Positions 1-9,934 of a stretch of 50,672 nt of DNA are shown in pieces. Position 1 is the first letter of the stretch; the number at the start of each line of letters is the position of its first letter. The translations under genes and the position numbers were made by a program. The notes under the pieces are model-generated. The model worked only from the letters and a program-made list of their open reading frames with translations, did not search any database and had not been told where the DNA came from. The DNA comes from Gemmatimonadales bacterium (lineage in GTDB: Bacteria > Gemmatimonadota > Gemmatimonadetes > Gemmatimonadales > GWC2-71-9), in contig JAICLE010000013.1 of NCBI GenBank assembly GCA_025927545.1, positions 1 to 50,672 on the forward strand, written 5' to 3'.

Positions 1-47
1 GCGCCTCGGCGCGAGCCGCTCCGGCTCCCTACCACCTTGTCCTGGGC

Positions 48-677
48 TCACGCCACGTTCAGCACCATGAACGCGAAGTGGCATCCGCTCCCCACCAGCA
101 CCAGCAAGTGCCAGATCTCGTGGTGGCCGAACACTCCGGGGAAGGGGTCCGGCCGTTCGCGGGTGAAGATGATCGCGCCCACCGTGTATGCCACCCCGCC
201 GCCGACTAGCCAGGCGAGTCCTCCGGCACCCACCGCGGACGCGAGCGGCACCGCGGCCAGCAGTGTCATGTAGCCCATGGCCAGGTAAATCGCCGTCGAG
301 ATCCACGTGGGGGCGTCGAGCCACCAGATCTTGAAGGGGATTCCGGCGACGGCGATCGTCCACGCGGCACCGAGGAGCAGCAGCCCCGTCCGGTTGTGCA
401 GCGTAACCAGCGCCACCGGGGTATACGTCCCCGCGATCAGGAAGTAGATGGCGATATGATCCAGGGTCCGGAGCGGCCGAAGCCGGTGCCTGGGCAGCGG
501 TAGCGCGTGGTAGACCGTGCTGGCACCATAGAGCAGGATGAGCGAGGCGCCATATACCGAGAATGCCACCGTCTGGGCAGAGCTGCTGGCCAGTTGGAGC
601 AGCGCCACCGTGCCTGCCGTGGCGAGCAGCAGCCCGACGAAGTGCGACCAGGCGTTGACGGGCTCGCGGATGCGCAT
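48..677 (-). CDS. trhA: TrhA / hemolysin III family membrane protein
   Basis: A 209-residue multi-pass membrane protein of the PAQR-like hemolysin III (YqfA/TrhA) family, which in bacteria is linked to membrane energetics and fatty-acid homeostasis; true haemolysis is doubtful. About seven hydrophobic segments are visible. Family motifs are N-terminal EPVNAWSHFVG, the helix with STVYHAL, DHIAIYFLIAGTYTP, and the C-terminal FGHHEIWHLLVLVGSGCHF, which together carry the conserved Ser, Asp and His metal-site residues. Length matches the family. The ATG has no Shine-Dalgarno but TAGATT (689-684 on this strand) lies 6 nt upstream, fitting a leaderless start. It is divergent from the glycosyltransferase gene. 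Confidence 0.9.
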   Translation of the reverse strand: MRIREPVNAWSHFVGLLLATAGTVALLQLASSSAQTVAFSVYGASLILLYGASTVYHALPLPRHRLRPLRTLDHIAIYFLIAGTYTPVALVTLHNRTGLLLLGAAWTIAVAGIPFKIWWLDAPTWISTAIYLAMGYMTLLAAVPLASAVGAGGLAWLVGGGVAYTVGAIIFTRERPDPFPGVFGHHEIWHLLVLVGSGCHFAFMVLNVA

Positions 678-784
678 CGAGGCAATCTAATTGCCGGCTG
701 TCTTCGTGGTGAATTCCGCCATGATTCTTCCATGGGCGCGGCCGCTCCCTTGTCGCCCGGCCGGCGCTGACCTAGGGTTGAAGC

Positions 785-1933
785 GTGCGCATCGCCCTCT
801 TTTCCGAGGTCTACTGGCCGATGGTGAGCGGGGTCGGGGTGACCCTGCTTCGGCTCACCGAGGCGCTCCGCGCGCGCGGCCACGAGGTCCGGGTCTACAG
901 CGCCACCTATCCGCTCCCGCCCGGCGTGCCCGACCGCCCCGAGGTCCACCGCTCCCCCAGCGTCCCGTTTTTCCTCTATCCCGACGTACAGTGGGCCTTT
1001 CCGCGGCTCCGCGAGATCGTGGAGGATCTCGCCCGGTTCCAGCCCGACATCGTTCATGTCGCCACCGAATTTTCGCTCGGCATCGCCGGCCTGAAGGCGG
1101 CGCGGCAACTGGGCATTCCCCTCATCGCCTCCGCGCACACCGACTACGACCAGTACGCGGCGCGCTACGGGGTCACCTGGGCGCTTCGGGCGGGATGGCA
1201 CTACCTGCGCTGGTTCTACGGCCAGGCCCACCGCGTGCTCTGTCCCTCGCGGATCTACGAGCAGACGGTTCACCGGCACGGTGTGACGCACACCGGCATC
1301 TGGAGCCGGGGGGTGGACCCGCAGGTCTTCTCGCCCGGCTTTCGGAGTGAGGTGTACCGCACCGGCTTCGGCGTGGGTCGGGACGATGTGCTGGTGACCT
1401 ATATCGGCCGGATCGCGCGGGAGAAGAATCTGGGCCTCCTGCTGGAAGCCTGGGAGCAGCTCGCGCCCGAGCGGGGCGGCGCCCGCCTGGTGCTGGTGGG
1501 CCGCGGCCCGCTCGAGGACGACATCCGCCGGCGGGCGATCCCCGGGGTCCACGTCACCGGCCTGCTTCAGGGCCCGGCGCTGTCGGCCGCCTATGCGTCG
1601 GCCGATGTCTTCGCGTTTCCGTCCGCCACTGAAACGTTCGGCAACTCCCTGCTGGAGGCCATGGGGTCGGGTTTGTCGTCGCTCGTGGCAGGGTCGGGCG
1701 GGGTGCTGGAGTTCGCTGTGCACGGGGAAAACGCGCTGCTGGTGCAGCCGGACAGCACCGCGGCAATCGCGACCGCGCTCCGGCGGCTGCTGGCCGACGG
1801 CGACCTGCGCCGCCGACTCGGCGAGGGCGCGCTCCGCACGGCCCGCTCGCGGGACTGGGGCGCCGTGTACGACGGGCTGCTCCGTGACTACGCCGAGGTC
1901 GTGGCGGCGCGCGGGCAGACTCGGGCGGCCTAG
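785..1933 (+). CDS. GT4-family glycosyltransferase
   Basis: A 382-residue GT-B fold glycosyltransferase (family GT4), most like the GDP-mannose-dependent alpha-mannosyltransferases (MgtA/PimB-like) that build cell-envelope glycolipids. The N-terminal domain begins RIALFSEVYWPMVSGVG, with the HTDYDQYA acceptor-side segment near residue 118. The C-terminal donor domain has YIGRIAREKNL and the EX7E-type motif TETFGNSLLEA around residue 280. It starts at GTG with no ribosome binding site; TAGGGT (773-778) sits 6 nt upstream, suggesting a leaderless transcript. Donor and acceptor cannot be read from sequence. It stands alone, convergent with pit, 7 bp away. Confidence 0.9.
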   Translation: MRIALFSEVYWPMVSGVGVTLLRLTEALRARGHEVRVYSATYPLPPGVPDRPEVHRSPSVPFFLYPDVQWAFPRLREIVEDLARFQPDIVHVATEFSLGIAGLKAARQLGIPLIASAHTDYDQYAARYGVTWALRAGWHYLRWFYGQAHRVLCPSRIYEQTVHRHGVTHTGIWSRGVDPQVFSPGFRSEVYRTGFGVGRDDVLVTYIGRIAREKNLGLLLEAWEQLAPERGGARLVLVGRGPLEDDIRRRAIPGVHVTGLLQGPALSAAYASADVFAFPSATETFGNSLLEAMGSGLSSLVAGSGGVLEFAVHGENALLVQPDSTAAIATALRRLLADGDLRRRLGEGALRTARSRDWGAVYDGLLRDYAEVVAARGQTRAA

Positions 1934-1940
1934 CAGGCGC

Positions 1941-2972
1941 CTACCTCCGCAGCACCAGGTACGCCACTGCCGCCATCGCCGCGCTCATCGGAATCGTGAG
2001 GATCCAGGCCCACACGATCCGCGTTGCCACGCCCCAGCGCACGGCCGAGATCCGGTTGGCCGCGCCGACCCCCACGATGGCGCCGGTAATCGTATGCGTC
2101 GTGCTCACCGGAACGCCCAGGTAGGACGAGAGCAGGATCGAGAGGCCGCCCGCGGTCTCGGCGCAGAACCCGCCGAAAGGGCGGAGCTTCGTGATCCGGC
2201 TCCCCATCGTCTTGACGATCCGCCAGCCGCCGAGCGCCGTGCCGAGGCCGATCGCACTGTAGGCGGAGAGCTCGACCCAGAGGGGAATGTGGTCGGCCCG
2301 AGGCACGTGCAGGTGGGCCATCCAGCCTGTCTGGTGGACGAACAGCGACTGGGTGGACACCAGGAGCCCGACGATGATGCCCATCGTCTTCTGCGCGTCA
2401 TTGGCTCCGTGACTCAGCGAGTAGAGCGCCGCCGATAGCAGCTGCAGGCGGCGGAACACCCGGTCCACCGGGCCCGGCGGGGCGCCGTGGAGGAGCCACG
2501 AGAGGGCCACCGTCAGGATGAGTGCGAGCACCATCCCCAGGAGCGGGGCGAGGAAGATGAACAGGAGGGGCTTGATCCAGCCGGCGAGCTGGAGTGCCGG
2601 GAACCCCGCCTTGGCGATCGCCGCCCCGCCCAGCCCACCCATCAGGGCGTGGCTCGACGAGCTCGGCAGGCCGAAGTACCAGGTGATGATGTTCCAGACG
2701 ATGGCGCCGAGCAGCGCGCCCAGAATGAGGTCGGGGTCCACCACCGACGGCGCGATCAGTCCCTTGCCGATCGTCTGGGCCACCGCGGTGCCGACGACGA
2801 ATGCCGCCATCACGTTGAACGACGCCGCCCAGAGCACCGCGACGCCGGGCGACAGCACCCGGGTGGAGACCACCGTGGCGATCGAGTTGGCGCTGTCGTG
2901 AAATCCGTTGATGAAGTCGAAGACGAGCGCGACGCCCACGATCGCGAGGACGTACACCACCTCGTGCGGCAT
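1941..2972 (-). CDS. pit: Inorganic phosphate transporter, PiT family
   Basis: A 343-residue PiT-family low-affinity phosphate permease, likely symporting metal-phosphate with protons or sodium across the inner membrane. Both inverted halves of the PiT signature are present: FDFINGFHDSANSIATVVSTRVLSP near the N-terminus (residues about 13-37) and SHGANDAQKTMGIIVG in the middle, with GLPSSSSHAL and GVPVSTTHTITGAIVG. About ten hydrophobic helices. The reading frame is open a further 246 codons upstream, but that stretch is the DUF47 gene read in another frame, so the ATG at 2972 is taken. It lies 2 nt after the DUF47 stop, indicating translational coupling. Confidence 0.95.
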   Translation of the reverse strand: MPHEVVYVLAIVGVALVFDFINGFHDSANSIATVVSTRVLSPGVAVLWAASFNVMAAFVVGTAVAQTIGKGLIAPSVVDPDLILGALLGAIVWNIITWYFGLPSSSSHALMGGLGGAAIAKAGFPALQLAGWIKPLLFIFLAPLLGMVLALILTVALSWLLHGAPPGPVDRVFRRLQLLSAALYSLSHGANDAQKTMGIIVGLLVSTQSLFVHQTGWMAHLHVPRADHIPLWVELSAYSAIGLGTALGGWRIVKTMGSRITKLRPFGGFCAETAGGLSILLSSYLGVPVSTTHTITGAIVGVGAANRISAVRWGVATRIVWAWILTIPMSAAMAAVAYLVLRR

Positions 2973-2974
2973 GT

Positions 2975-3595
2975 TCACGCGTGCTTGATCGAAATCGATT
3001 CCAGCACGTTCCCGGCATCCTCGATGTAGTCCAGCGTCTTCTCGAGGTTGTCGTAGATCTCCTTCCACTTGATGACCTGCAGCGCGTCGGGCTGGCCCTC
3101 GAACAGCCGGCCGAGCCACTCGTGGTACAGCGAGTCGCCCTCCTCCTCCAGCCGCTTCACCTGAACGCAGGCCTCGAGCACCACGCCGGCCTTGTTCTTC
3201 TCCAGCGATTGCACCGCCACCTGGAGCTGTTCGCTGGCGCGGATGATGACGTCCGCGATGAGCGTCGCGCCGTCGGGCGCTTCGCCGGCCCGGAACATTT
3301 GCAGCCGCCGAGCGGTGCCGTCGATGAGGTCGATCACGTCGTCCAGCCGGGAGGCGAGGAGATGGATGTCCTCGCGGTCGAGCGGGGTGATGAAGACCCG
3401 GTCGAGCCGGGTGACCACCTCGTGCGTCACCTGGTCGGCCTGGTGCTCGAGCCGCTTGATCTGATCGACGATCGCCCCCCGCCGGTTCTGCTCGGCCTCC
3501 AGCAGCGCCTGCTGCAGCCGGGCCGCCTCCACGGTGAACGTGGCGACCGCGGTGAACAGGTCGAAGAACTTTTCGTCGCGAGGGAGCAGGCGCAT
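2975..3595 (-). CDS. DUF47 (PhoU-like) partner of the Pit transporter
   Basis: A 206-residue all-helical DUF47/PhoU-like protein, family members of which are nearly always encoded next to pit and modulate phosphate uptake. It begins MRLLPRDEKFFDLF, the usual DUF47 opening, followed by the conserved LEHQADQVTHEVVTRLDRVFITPLDREDI segment (residues about 47-75) and DDVIDLIDGTARRL; a second repeat contains LEEEGDSLYHEWLGRLF. The ATG at 3595 was chosen because the protein then starts exactly where the family does; longer in-frame extensions look random. It is first in a two-gene operon with pit. TATCTT about 30 nt upstream is a possible -10. Confidence 0.93.
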   Translation of the reverse strand: MRLLPRDEKFFDLFTAVATFTVEAARLQQALLEAEQNRRGAIVDQIKRLEHQADQVTHEVVTRLDRVFITPLDREDIHLLASRLDDVIDLIDGTARRLQMFRAGEAPDGATLIADVIIRASEQLQVAVQSLEKNKAGVVLEACVQVKRLEEEGDSLYHEWLGRLFEGQPDALQVIKWKEIYDNLEKTLDYIEDAGNVLESISIKHA

Positions 3596-3701
3596 GGGCG
3601 GTCCTGGTAGCGGGCGGCGTGAAGATAACGCGTTGCCGGGGCCCGGCACAGCCGCGGACGGCTTCCTTGACGGGCCACGTTTCCGGACCACATTCTCCGG
3701 G

Positions 3702-6700
3702 GTGACCCACGCCAGCCCGTCGCTGCTGCCTGACAGCCCTCCCGATGAGGGGTTCGACCGCCTCACCCGGCTGGCCGCCCGGTTACTCGGCGCGCCCTCG
3801 GCGATGATCACCTTCCTGCGCGACGATCACGCCTTCTTCCAGAGTGCGGTCGGGCTGCCGGAGCCCTGGGCCACGCGGCGGCGCGCACCATTGTCGCTCT
3901 CCTTCTGCCGCCACATCGTGACCTCGGGCGCGCCGCTGGTCGTGGACGACGCCCGCAGGCACCCACTGGTGCGGTCCAGCCCGGCCATCCGGGAGCTGGG
4001 CTGGATCGCCTACGCTGGGGTGCCGCTCGCCGCGCCCGGCGGACACCCGCTAGGCGCGCTCGCCGTGGCCGACTCGCTGCCGCGGCTCTGGTCGCCGCGG
4101 GACGTCGCGCTGCTGGAGGATCTCGCCGCTTCGGTGATGGCGGAGCTCGAGCTCCGGTCGCGGCCGCCGGGAGAGACCGTTCTCGCCCCGACGCACGAGG
4201 CGCCCCCAGCGGATCCGGCTGCCCGGGTGTTCGACGCCGCCGCGCTCCCGATGGGCCTCATCCTTCCCGACGGCCGCTGGCTCCGGGTCAACCGGGCGCT
4301 TGCCGGCCTGCTCGGCACGACGCCCGAGGCGCTCACCGACTGCCCGGCGGAGGCGTTCACCCACCCGGCCGATCGGACCGCCGACCGCGAGGCCGTGCGC
4401 CTCCTCCTGGCCGGCGAGTGCGCGAGCTACAGTGCCGAGAAGCGCCTGCTCCGGCAGGGCGAGGAGCCGGTCTGGGTAGTGAGCACGGTGACGCTGCTCC
4501 CCGGCGAAAACGGGACGCCGGGACCGCTGCACGTCGCTTACCACGATATCACCGACCGCAAGCAGGGCGAGCTGGAGCTCCGCCTCCGCGAGGAGCGCTA
4601 CCGGGTGGCCGCGCAGTCCACCCGGGACGCCGTCTGGGACTGGGACCTGCTCACCGACCGGATCGTCTGGGGCGAGCGCTCGGGCGGACGCTTCGGGTAC
4701 CGCCGGCACGGAGGGGGCACCACCGCGGCCTGGTGGTACGAACGCCTCCACCCCGACGATCGCGAACGTGTGGTGAGCGGGATGCAGACGGCCATCGCCC
4801 GCGCGGCGGAGGAGTGGACGGAGGAGTACCGCTTCCGCCGGGCGGACGGGAGCTGGGCGCACGTGCGGAGCCTCGCCGCGATCGTCCGCGACGAGGCGGG
4901 CGACGCGGTGCGCCTGGTGGGCGCCGTCCGGGACGTCACCGAAGACGCCCGCGCCGCGCTCCTGGCCCGGGGTCAGAGCCGGCTGCTCGAGCAGATTGCC
5001 GTGGGCCTCGAGCTCCCGGCGGTGCTCGACCGGATCGCCCGGTTCGCGGAGGCGCACGGGAGCGATCTCGTCGCCTGCGTGCTGCTGCTCGATGTCGACG
5101 CCGGCGTGCTCCGCCCGGCGGCCGCTCCGAGTCTCCCGTCGGAACTCCGAGCCGCGCTCGCGCGACCCGTCACCAGCCGCGACCCCGTCGCGGTGCCCGA
5201 TCTCGAAAGCGCGGCCGAAGCTCATGGGCGCCGGCCCCTCCTCGACCTCGGGCTCCGCGCGGCCTGGTCGACGCCGCTTATCGCCTCCGATGGCGGGCTC
5301 CTCGGCGTGCTCGACCTCTACTGCCGCGAGGCACGCGCGCCCGACGACGGCGACACTCTCCTGATGGAGATCGCCGGCCACCTGGCCGAAATCGCCATCG
5401 AGCGGGAGCGCGGCCAGGAGGCGCTCGCGCGCGGTACCCGGGTCCTGGAGCAGGTGCTGGACAGCCTGCCGATCGGGGTGTGGGTGCTGGATGGGGAGGG
5501 CAGCATCATTTTCGGGAACCCGGCTGCCCGGGCCCTCTGGGGCGGCGCGCGCTACGTCGGGCTATCGGGCCTCGGGGCGTATCGCGGCTGGCGCGTGGAC
5601 ACCGGCGCGCCGATCGCCGCCGAGCAGTGGGGCGCGGCCCGGGCCATTCTCCAGGGCGAGACCTCGCTCGACGAGCTGGTCCGGATCGAGGCCTTCGACG
5701 GCGTGGAGCGGACCATTCTGAGCTCGGCGGTCCCGCTCCGGAGCCTGGCCGGAGAGGTCGTGGGCGCCATCCTGCTGCACCAGGACGTGAGCGAGCAGCG
5801 GAAAGGCGAGGAGGCGCTGCGCCAGAGCGAGGCGCAGCTCAGGCACGCGCAGAAGATGGAGGCCGTGGGGCAGCTTGCCGGCGGCATCGCCCACGATTTC
5901 AACAATCTGCTCACCGGCATCCTGAGCTACGCCGACCTGGTGCTTGGCGAACTCCGCCCCGGCGACCCGGTCCGCGCCGATCTCGAGCAGATCCGCCACG
6001 CCGCCCAGCGCGCCGCGGCGCTCACCCGGCAGCTCCTGGCCTTCAGCCGGCGGCAGGTGCTTCAGCCGCATGTGCTCTCGCTCAACGGCTGCGTGGCCGA
6101 GTTGGACGCGATGTTGCGCCGCCTGCTGGGCGCCGACGTCACTTTGGAAACCGAGCTCGATCCCGGTCTCTGGTACGTCCAGGCCGATCCCGGGCAGCTC
6201 GAACAGGTGCTGGTGAATCTGGTCGTGAACGCGCGGGACGCCATGCCGGCCGGCGGTCGGGTGACGATCGCCACCGCCAATCTCCCGCTCTCCCACGGGG
6301 CCTACGTCACCTTGAGCGTGAGCGATACCGGGATCGGCATGGACGCGGCCACCCAGTCCCGCATCTTCGACCCGTTCTTCACGACCAAGGAGCAGGGCAA
6401 GGGTACGGGGCTGGGCCTCTCGACCGTGTACGGAATCGTGGAGCAGAGCGGCGGCCAGGTCACGGTCGAGAGCGCCCCCGGGCAGGGCGCGACCTTCACG
6501 ATCTTCTTCCCGCGGCACAGCGCGCCCGCGCTCGGCCAGCCGCCAGGAGCCGACCGGCGGAGTCTGCCCGCCGGCACCGAGACGCTGCTGCTGGTGGAGG
6601 ACGAGGCCGCGGTGCGCACCTCGACGCGGCGGCTGCTCGAGCGGCAGGGTTACACCGTGGTCGAAGCCCGGCACGGAGCCGACGCCCTCCGGATTTTCGA

Positions 6701-6941
6701 GGAGGGCGGCCGGCCGATCGACCTGGTGCTGACCGACCTCGTGATGCCCGAGATGGGCGGGCGCGAGCTGGTCGAGCGGCTGCGCGCCCGCCATCCCGGG
6801 GTGAAGGTGCTCTACATGTCGGGCTACAGCGAACGCGCGGTCGCGGTGGACGGCGTCATGCCCCCGCGCACCGGCTTCGTGGAGAAGCCGTTCACGGTGG
6901 AGCAACTGATCCGGCGGACGCGGGAGATCCTGGACGGCTAG
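3702..6941 (+). CDS. Hybrid sensor histidine kinase (GAF-PAS-PAS-GAF-PAS-HK-REC)
   Basis: A soluble hybrid kinase of about 1079 residues. Visible order: GAF (about 17-150), PAS (170-285), PAS_3-type (300-415), GAF (425-570), PAS (580-700), HisKA with phospho-acceptor H731 in [15 protein letters not shown], HATPase (about 830-936) with [10 protein letters not shown] (N box), DTGIGM and [11 protein letters not shown], and a C-terminal receiver (from about 960) with LVEDE and acceptor D1012 in [13 protein letters not shown]. There is no transmembrane segment, so it senses a cytoplasmic cue, unknown. The frame is open upstream (ATG at 3594); GTG 3702 is preferred because family similarity begins just after it, but this is uncertain. 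Its 3' end overlaps the convergent HAD gene by 50 nt. Confidence 0.9.
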   Translation: MTHASPSLLPDSPPDEGFDRLTRLAARLLGAPSAMITFLRDDHAFFQSAVGLPEPWATRRRAPLSLSFCRHIVTSGAPLVVDDARRHPLVRSSPAIRELGWIAYAGVPLAAPGGHPLGALAVADSLPRLWSPRDVALLEDLAASVMAELELRSRPPGETVLAPTHEAPPADPAARVFDAAALPMGLILPDGRWLRVNRALAGLLGTTPEALTDCPAEAFTHPADRTADREAVRLLLAGECASYSAEKRLLRQGEEPVWVVSTVTLLPGENGTPGPLHVAYHDITDRKQGELELRLREERYRVAAQSTRDAVWDWDLLTDRIVWGERSGGRFGYRRHGGGTTAAWWYERLHPDDRERVVSGMQTAIARAAEEWTEEYRFRRADGSWAHVRSLAAIVRDEAGDAVRLVGAVRDVTEDARAALLARGQSRLLEQIAVGLELPAVLDRIARFAEAHGSDLVACVLLLDVDAGVLRPAAAPSLPSELRAALARPVTSRDPVAVPDLESAAEAHGRRPLLDLGLRAAWSTPLIASDGGLLGVLDLYCREARAPDDGDTLLMEIAGHLAEIAIERERGQEALARGTRVLEQVLDSLPIGVWVLDGEGSIIFGNPAARALWGGARYVGLSGLGAYRGWRVDTGAPIAAEQWGAARAILQGETSLDELVRIEAFDGVERTILSSAVPLRSLAGEVVGAILLHQDVSEQRKGEEALRQSEAQLRHAQKMEAVGQLAGGIAHDFNNLLTGILSYADLVLGELRPGDPVRADLEQIRHAAQRAAALTRQLLAFSRRQVLQPHVLSLNGCVAELDAMLRRLLGADVTLETELDPGLWYVQADPGQLEQVLVNLVVNARDAMPAGGRVTIATANLPLSHGAYVTLSVSDTGIGMDAATQSRIFDPFFTTKEQGKGTGLGLSTVYGIVEQSGGQVTVESAPGQGATFTIFFPRHSAPALGQPPGADRRSLPAGTETLLLVEDEAAVRTSTRRLLERQGYTVVEARHGADALRIFEEGGRPIDLVLTDLVMPEMGGRELVERLRARHPGVKVLYMSGYSERAVAVDGVMPPRTGFVEKPFTVEQLIRRTREILDG

Positions 6942-7593
6942 CGTCATGGCCGGCCAGGGCCACCAAGTCCGCCGGGCTCTCCAGCCAATAATCCGGCGCG
7001 GCGCCTTCGAGGTGCGCGCGGCCGAACGGTCCCCACAGCGCCGCCGCGGTGCGGACCCCCGCCGCTCGACCCGACTGCATGTCGTGGATGCTGTCGCCCA
7101 CGTACAGCGTGGTGTCTGCGTCGGCCCCCAGCAGCGCGACCGCTTTCTCCACCGGCTCGGGATGCGGCTTGGGGTTGGTCACTTCGTCGGCGCACACCAG
7201 CACGTCCATCATCTGGTCCAGCTTCGCCAGTGTCAGGCCCCGGAGCGCTCCGCTCCGGTTCTTGCTCGTGACCAGGCCGGTGCGGCGGCCGGACGCGCGG
7301 ATCCATTCCACCGCGGCCACCACGCCGGGATAGACCGTCACCATCCGGTCATGGTGCGCCAAGTTGTACTCGCGATAGGTGGCGACCAGCGCCTCCATCA
7401 GTCGCCGGTCGTCGCAGCATTCCGCGAACTGGACGGTGAGCGGGGTGCCGACCCCGCGCAGCCATTCCTGATCGCTGCGCGGCGGCAGGCCATGTACCGC
7501 GAGCGTATGGTGATAGCTGTCGAGGATGAGGCGCACCGAGTCGATCAGCGTGCCGTCGAGATCGAAGAGGACCGTGTGCAGGGGTGGCGTCAT
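6892..7593 (-). CDS. HAD-superfamily hydrolase, phosphoglycolate phosphatase-like
   Basis: A 233-residue HAD hydrolase of the Gph/PpaX subfamily with an alpha-helical cap. Motif I is LFDLDGTLIDS (residues 9-19), motif II is LVTSKNR, the motif III lysine lies in NPKPHPEPV, and motif IV is YVGDSIHDMQSGRAAG. Likely substrate is phosphoglycolate or pyrophosphate, but the subfamily is promiscuous. The C-terminal tail of about 25 residues (Ser/Pro/Gly-rich) runs into the end of the convergent kinase gene. TAGCTT lies 7 nt before the ATG, suggesting a leaderless transcript. It is downstream of the helicase-methylase pair on the same strand or separately transcribed divergently from nothing else. Confidence 0.92.
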   Translation of the reverse strand: MTPPLHTVLFDLDGTLIDSVRLILDSYHHTLAVHGLPPRSDQEWLRGVGTPLTVQFAECCDDRRLMEALVATYREYNLAHHDRMVTVYPGVVAAVEWIRASGRRTGLVTSKNRSGALRGLTLAKLDQMMDVLVCADEVTNPKPHPEPVEKAVALLGADADTTLYVGDSIHDMQSGRAAGVRTAAALWGPFGRAHLEGAAPDYWLESPADLVALAGHDASRPGSPASAGSVAPP

Positions 7594-7612
7594 GCCCCGA
7601 AAGCTAGCGGCG

Positions 7613-9934
7613 TCAGCGGTGGGTCGCGCGAGCGACGCACGCGTTGGCGGTGCCCTCCGGCCGCGCCTCGAATAGCACCAGCCCGGTCACCCGCGCCTCG
7701 ACCGACTCCCGCCGCGCGGTTGGCGCGGGTAGGCGCCCTGTCCAGGCCGCGAGCTCCGGCGCCGGCGCGTCCGACAGCCGCGCCACCAGCTCCGATTCGC
7801 CCGCGGTGTGGCCGCCCGCCACGAAGGCGAGTGCGCGCTCCAGCCTTGCCAGGCCGGCAATGTCTCGCCGGCGCGCAGCCTCGCGGACGGCCGCCTGCAA
7901 CCGTACGGCAAGCCGGCGGGCGCCCCACCCGGGCTCGGCCGCTGTCCAGCGGCGCCCTGCGGCCACGGCCAGGCGCGCCCGGATAGGCCCAGCAAGATCA
8001 CCGAGCGCGCGTCCGAGCGCCGCCGCGGGAATCGCGCCGTTCTCCTCGGCCCGCGCCGCCTCATGCAGCCGCTGGGTGACGATTGCCTCGTCCTCCGACC
8101 ACCGGCCTCCGGCATCCATCCACCCGACCACTGCCGCCACCCGCTCGATCACACCTCCGCCCCGCGCCAGGAGTTCGAAGCCCGCGAGCACGCCGCACTC
8201 GGCCCCGCGCACCGTCGCGGTGCCCTGGATGGACGGTCCGGTGCCCATCTGGTCCGCGAGCACCGATCGCCAGCGCCACAGGCGGATCCCCTCCGCGCCC
8301 AGGCCGGCACGCCCGGGCAGCATCGCCTTCCGCGCCAGTCGCTCGCCCACACGAAGCTCGGCCTCGAGTGCGGGCGGTGGGAGGAATCGCACCACCTCGA
8401 CTTCCCGGCGCGCGGACCCCAGCCGCACCGCGCGGCCTTCGCGTTGCTCCAGCCGCATCGGCGTCCACGGCAGGTCGTAATGCACCACGCGGCCCGCTCG
8501 GCGCAGATCCAGTCCCTCGGCCGCGACATCCGTCACGACGAGGCACCGCGGCGCGCTCCGCTCCAGGGCGATCGGCGGCTCCTCGCCGAACCACGCCAGC
8601 ACCGCCGGCCGGGCGAGCGGCGTGCGGCCGATGCCGGTACGCTCGCCGGTGCACCAGGCCACTGCCGGCGGGCCGAGCCGGTCGCGCAGATGGCGCACCG
8701 TCTCACGCCTCGCGGTGAACACCAGCGTCGGGATCCCGTCGGCCAGGAGCGCGCGGAGGCGCTCGAGCTTCGGGTCCTCTCCCGCCGCCGCGCTCGCGGC
8801 GTGGTCGATCACCGCTTCCAGCGGCTCGAGGTCCTCCAGCGAGAGCTCGACCTGCTCTCCGCCGTCTTCGGCGACGAGCTCCCAGAGGACGAGCTGATCG
8901 TCCAGCTCGCCGGCGAACGAACGGAGCTCCGCCCGCGAGAGCGCCCGGCCAGCCTGGCGCGCGTCCCGCGCATGGAGGAGCAGCCCGCGATAGCGCCGGA
9001 GCGCCCCCGCGAGCGCGGCGGGGCTCGAGCCGGCGGCGCGCTGCAGCACGCTCCTGACGAGCGCCGCTGTCGGCGGGTGGCGGGAAAGGCGGAGCGAGGC
9101 CAGCAGTGCGAGCGAGCGCGCCGCGATCGCGCATTCCTCGTCTCCGGCTGGGCTCGTGCGGAACGCCCGCACGGGCCGGGGGCCGGCCTCAGCGGTGTCT
9201 TCGATCACGAGGCGCCCGAGCGCCGACGTGCCGCTCGCCGATGCCAGCGCCACTCTGAGCGAGGCCACTCCGTCGGCCAGCAGCGCGTCGTCGCGCACGC
9301 CGAGGAGGAGCTGGTGGGCCAGATCGTCCGCGCGGTTCACCACCGGCGTGGCACTGAGCAGCAGCACCGGGCGCCCGAGCAGCCAGCGCGCGACGTGCGC
9401 GTAGCGCCTGGTGCGGGGGTTCCGGAAGTGATGACTCTCGTCGATCACGACCAGCCCGGCGGTGCCGGCCGGGAGTCGGCCGCGGCTGGCCTGCTGATGC
9501 GTGCCGACCTCCACGGCCACGCCGAGCCGCGCTGCCACGAGGCGCCACTGCGCCGCGAGCGGCGCCGGCACGAGGCAAGCCGTGGGGCGCCGCCCCCGCA
9601 GCGCGGCGGCCACGGCGAGCGCCACGTAGGTCTTCCCGCTCCCGACCGGATCGGCCAAAAGCCCGCCGCCGAACCTCTCGATGGCGGCGAGCGCTCGGCG
9701 GTAGCTCCGCGCCTGGCCGGGCAGCAGCCATGGCGGCGGCACGCCCGCGCGCTCGGCGGGACGCAGGCTGGCCGCGAGCGCACGCGCAATCTGCGCCGGC
9801 GGCGCCGGCGGGCCAGCGGCGAGCCCGGTGCGGAGCGGATCGGGAACCGAGATCAGCGCTTCAGCGACGATCCGCGGCGCCCAGGACGGCGCGGTCACGG
9901 GGTGACAGGCCAAGGTGTCGGGCCACGCTCTCAT
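7613..9934 (-). CDS. SNF2-like superfamily 2 helicase paired with a DNA methylase
   Basis: A 773-residue SF2 ATPase with a SNF2-like helicase core. Walker A is GLLADPVGSGKTYVAL (K about 101), Walker B is VVIDESHHF (about 163-171), motif III is LLLSATPVVN, and the second RecA lobe has LVFTARRETV, then VVTDVAAEGLDL and QREGRAVRLGS (motifs V-VI, about 467-505). A 260-residue C-terminal extension has no nuclease motif I recognise. The ATG at 9934 was chosen because AGGAG sits 7 nt upstream; the gene overlaps the end of the methylase by 74 nt, so the two form one operon. Role inferred: DNA translocation coupled to methylation-sensitive recognition in a restriction/defence module. Confidence 0.88.
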   Translation of the reverse strand: MRAWPDTLACHPVTAPSWAPRIVAEALISVPDPLRTGLAAGPPAPPAQIARALAASLRPAERAGVPPPWLLPGQARSYRRALAAIERFGGGLLADPVGSGKTYVALAVAAALRGRRPTACLVPAPLAAQWRLVAARLGVAVEVGTHQQASRGRLPAGTAGLVVIDESHHFRNPRTRRYAHVARWLLGRPVLLLSATPVVNRADDLAHQLLLGVRDDALLADGVASLRVALASASGTSALGRLVIEDTAEAGPRPVRAFRTSPAGDEECAIAARSLALLASLRLSRHPPTAALVRSVLQRAAGSSPAALAGALRRYRGLLLHARDARQAGRALSRAELRSFAGELDDQLVLWELVAEDGGEQVELSLEDLEPLEAVIDHAASAAAGEDPKLERLRALLADGIPTLVFTARRETVRHLRDRLGPPAVAWCTGERTGIGRTPLARPAVLAWFGEEPPIALERSAPRCLVVTDVAAEGLDLRRAGRVVHYDLPWTPMRLEQREGRAVRLGSARREVEVVRFLPPPALEAELRVGERLARKAMLPGRAGLGAEGIRLWRWRSVLADQMGTGPSIQGTATVRGAECGVLAGFELLARGGGVIERVAAVVGWMDAGGRWSEDEAIVTQRLHEAARAEENGAIPAAALGRALGDLAGPIRARLAVAAGRRWTAAEPGWGARRLAVRLQAAVREAARRRDIAGLARLERALAFVAGGHTAGESELVARLSDAPAPELAAWTGRLPAPTARRESVEARVTGLVLFEARPEGTANACVARATHR

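Noticed and set aside
1941..3710. A single 589-residue reading frame on the minus strand covering pit and beyond
   Set aside because: Its N-terminal 246 residues are Arg/Pro-rich shadow of the DUF47 gene; the real protein starts at the ATG at 2972 where PiT similarity begins.
4050..6947. Long open frames on the minus strand opposite the hybrid kinase
   Set aside because: Random composition, no family-like residues; typical opposite-strand shadows in G+C-rich genes.
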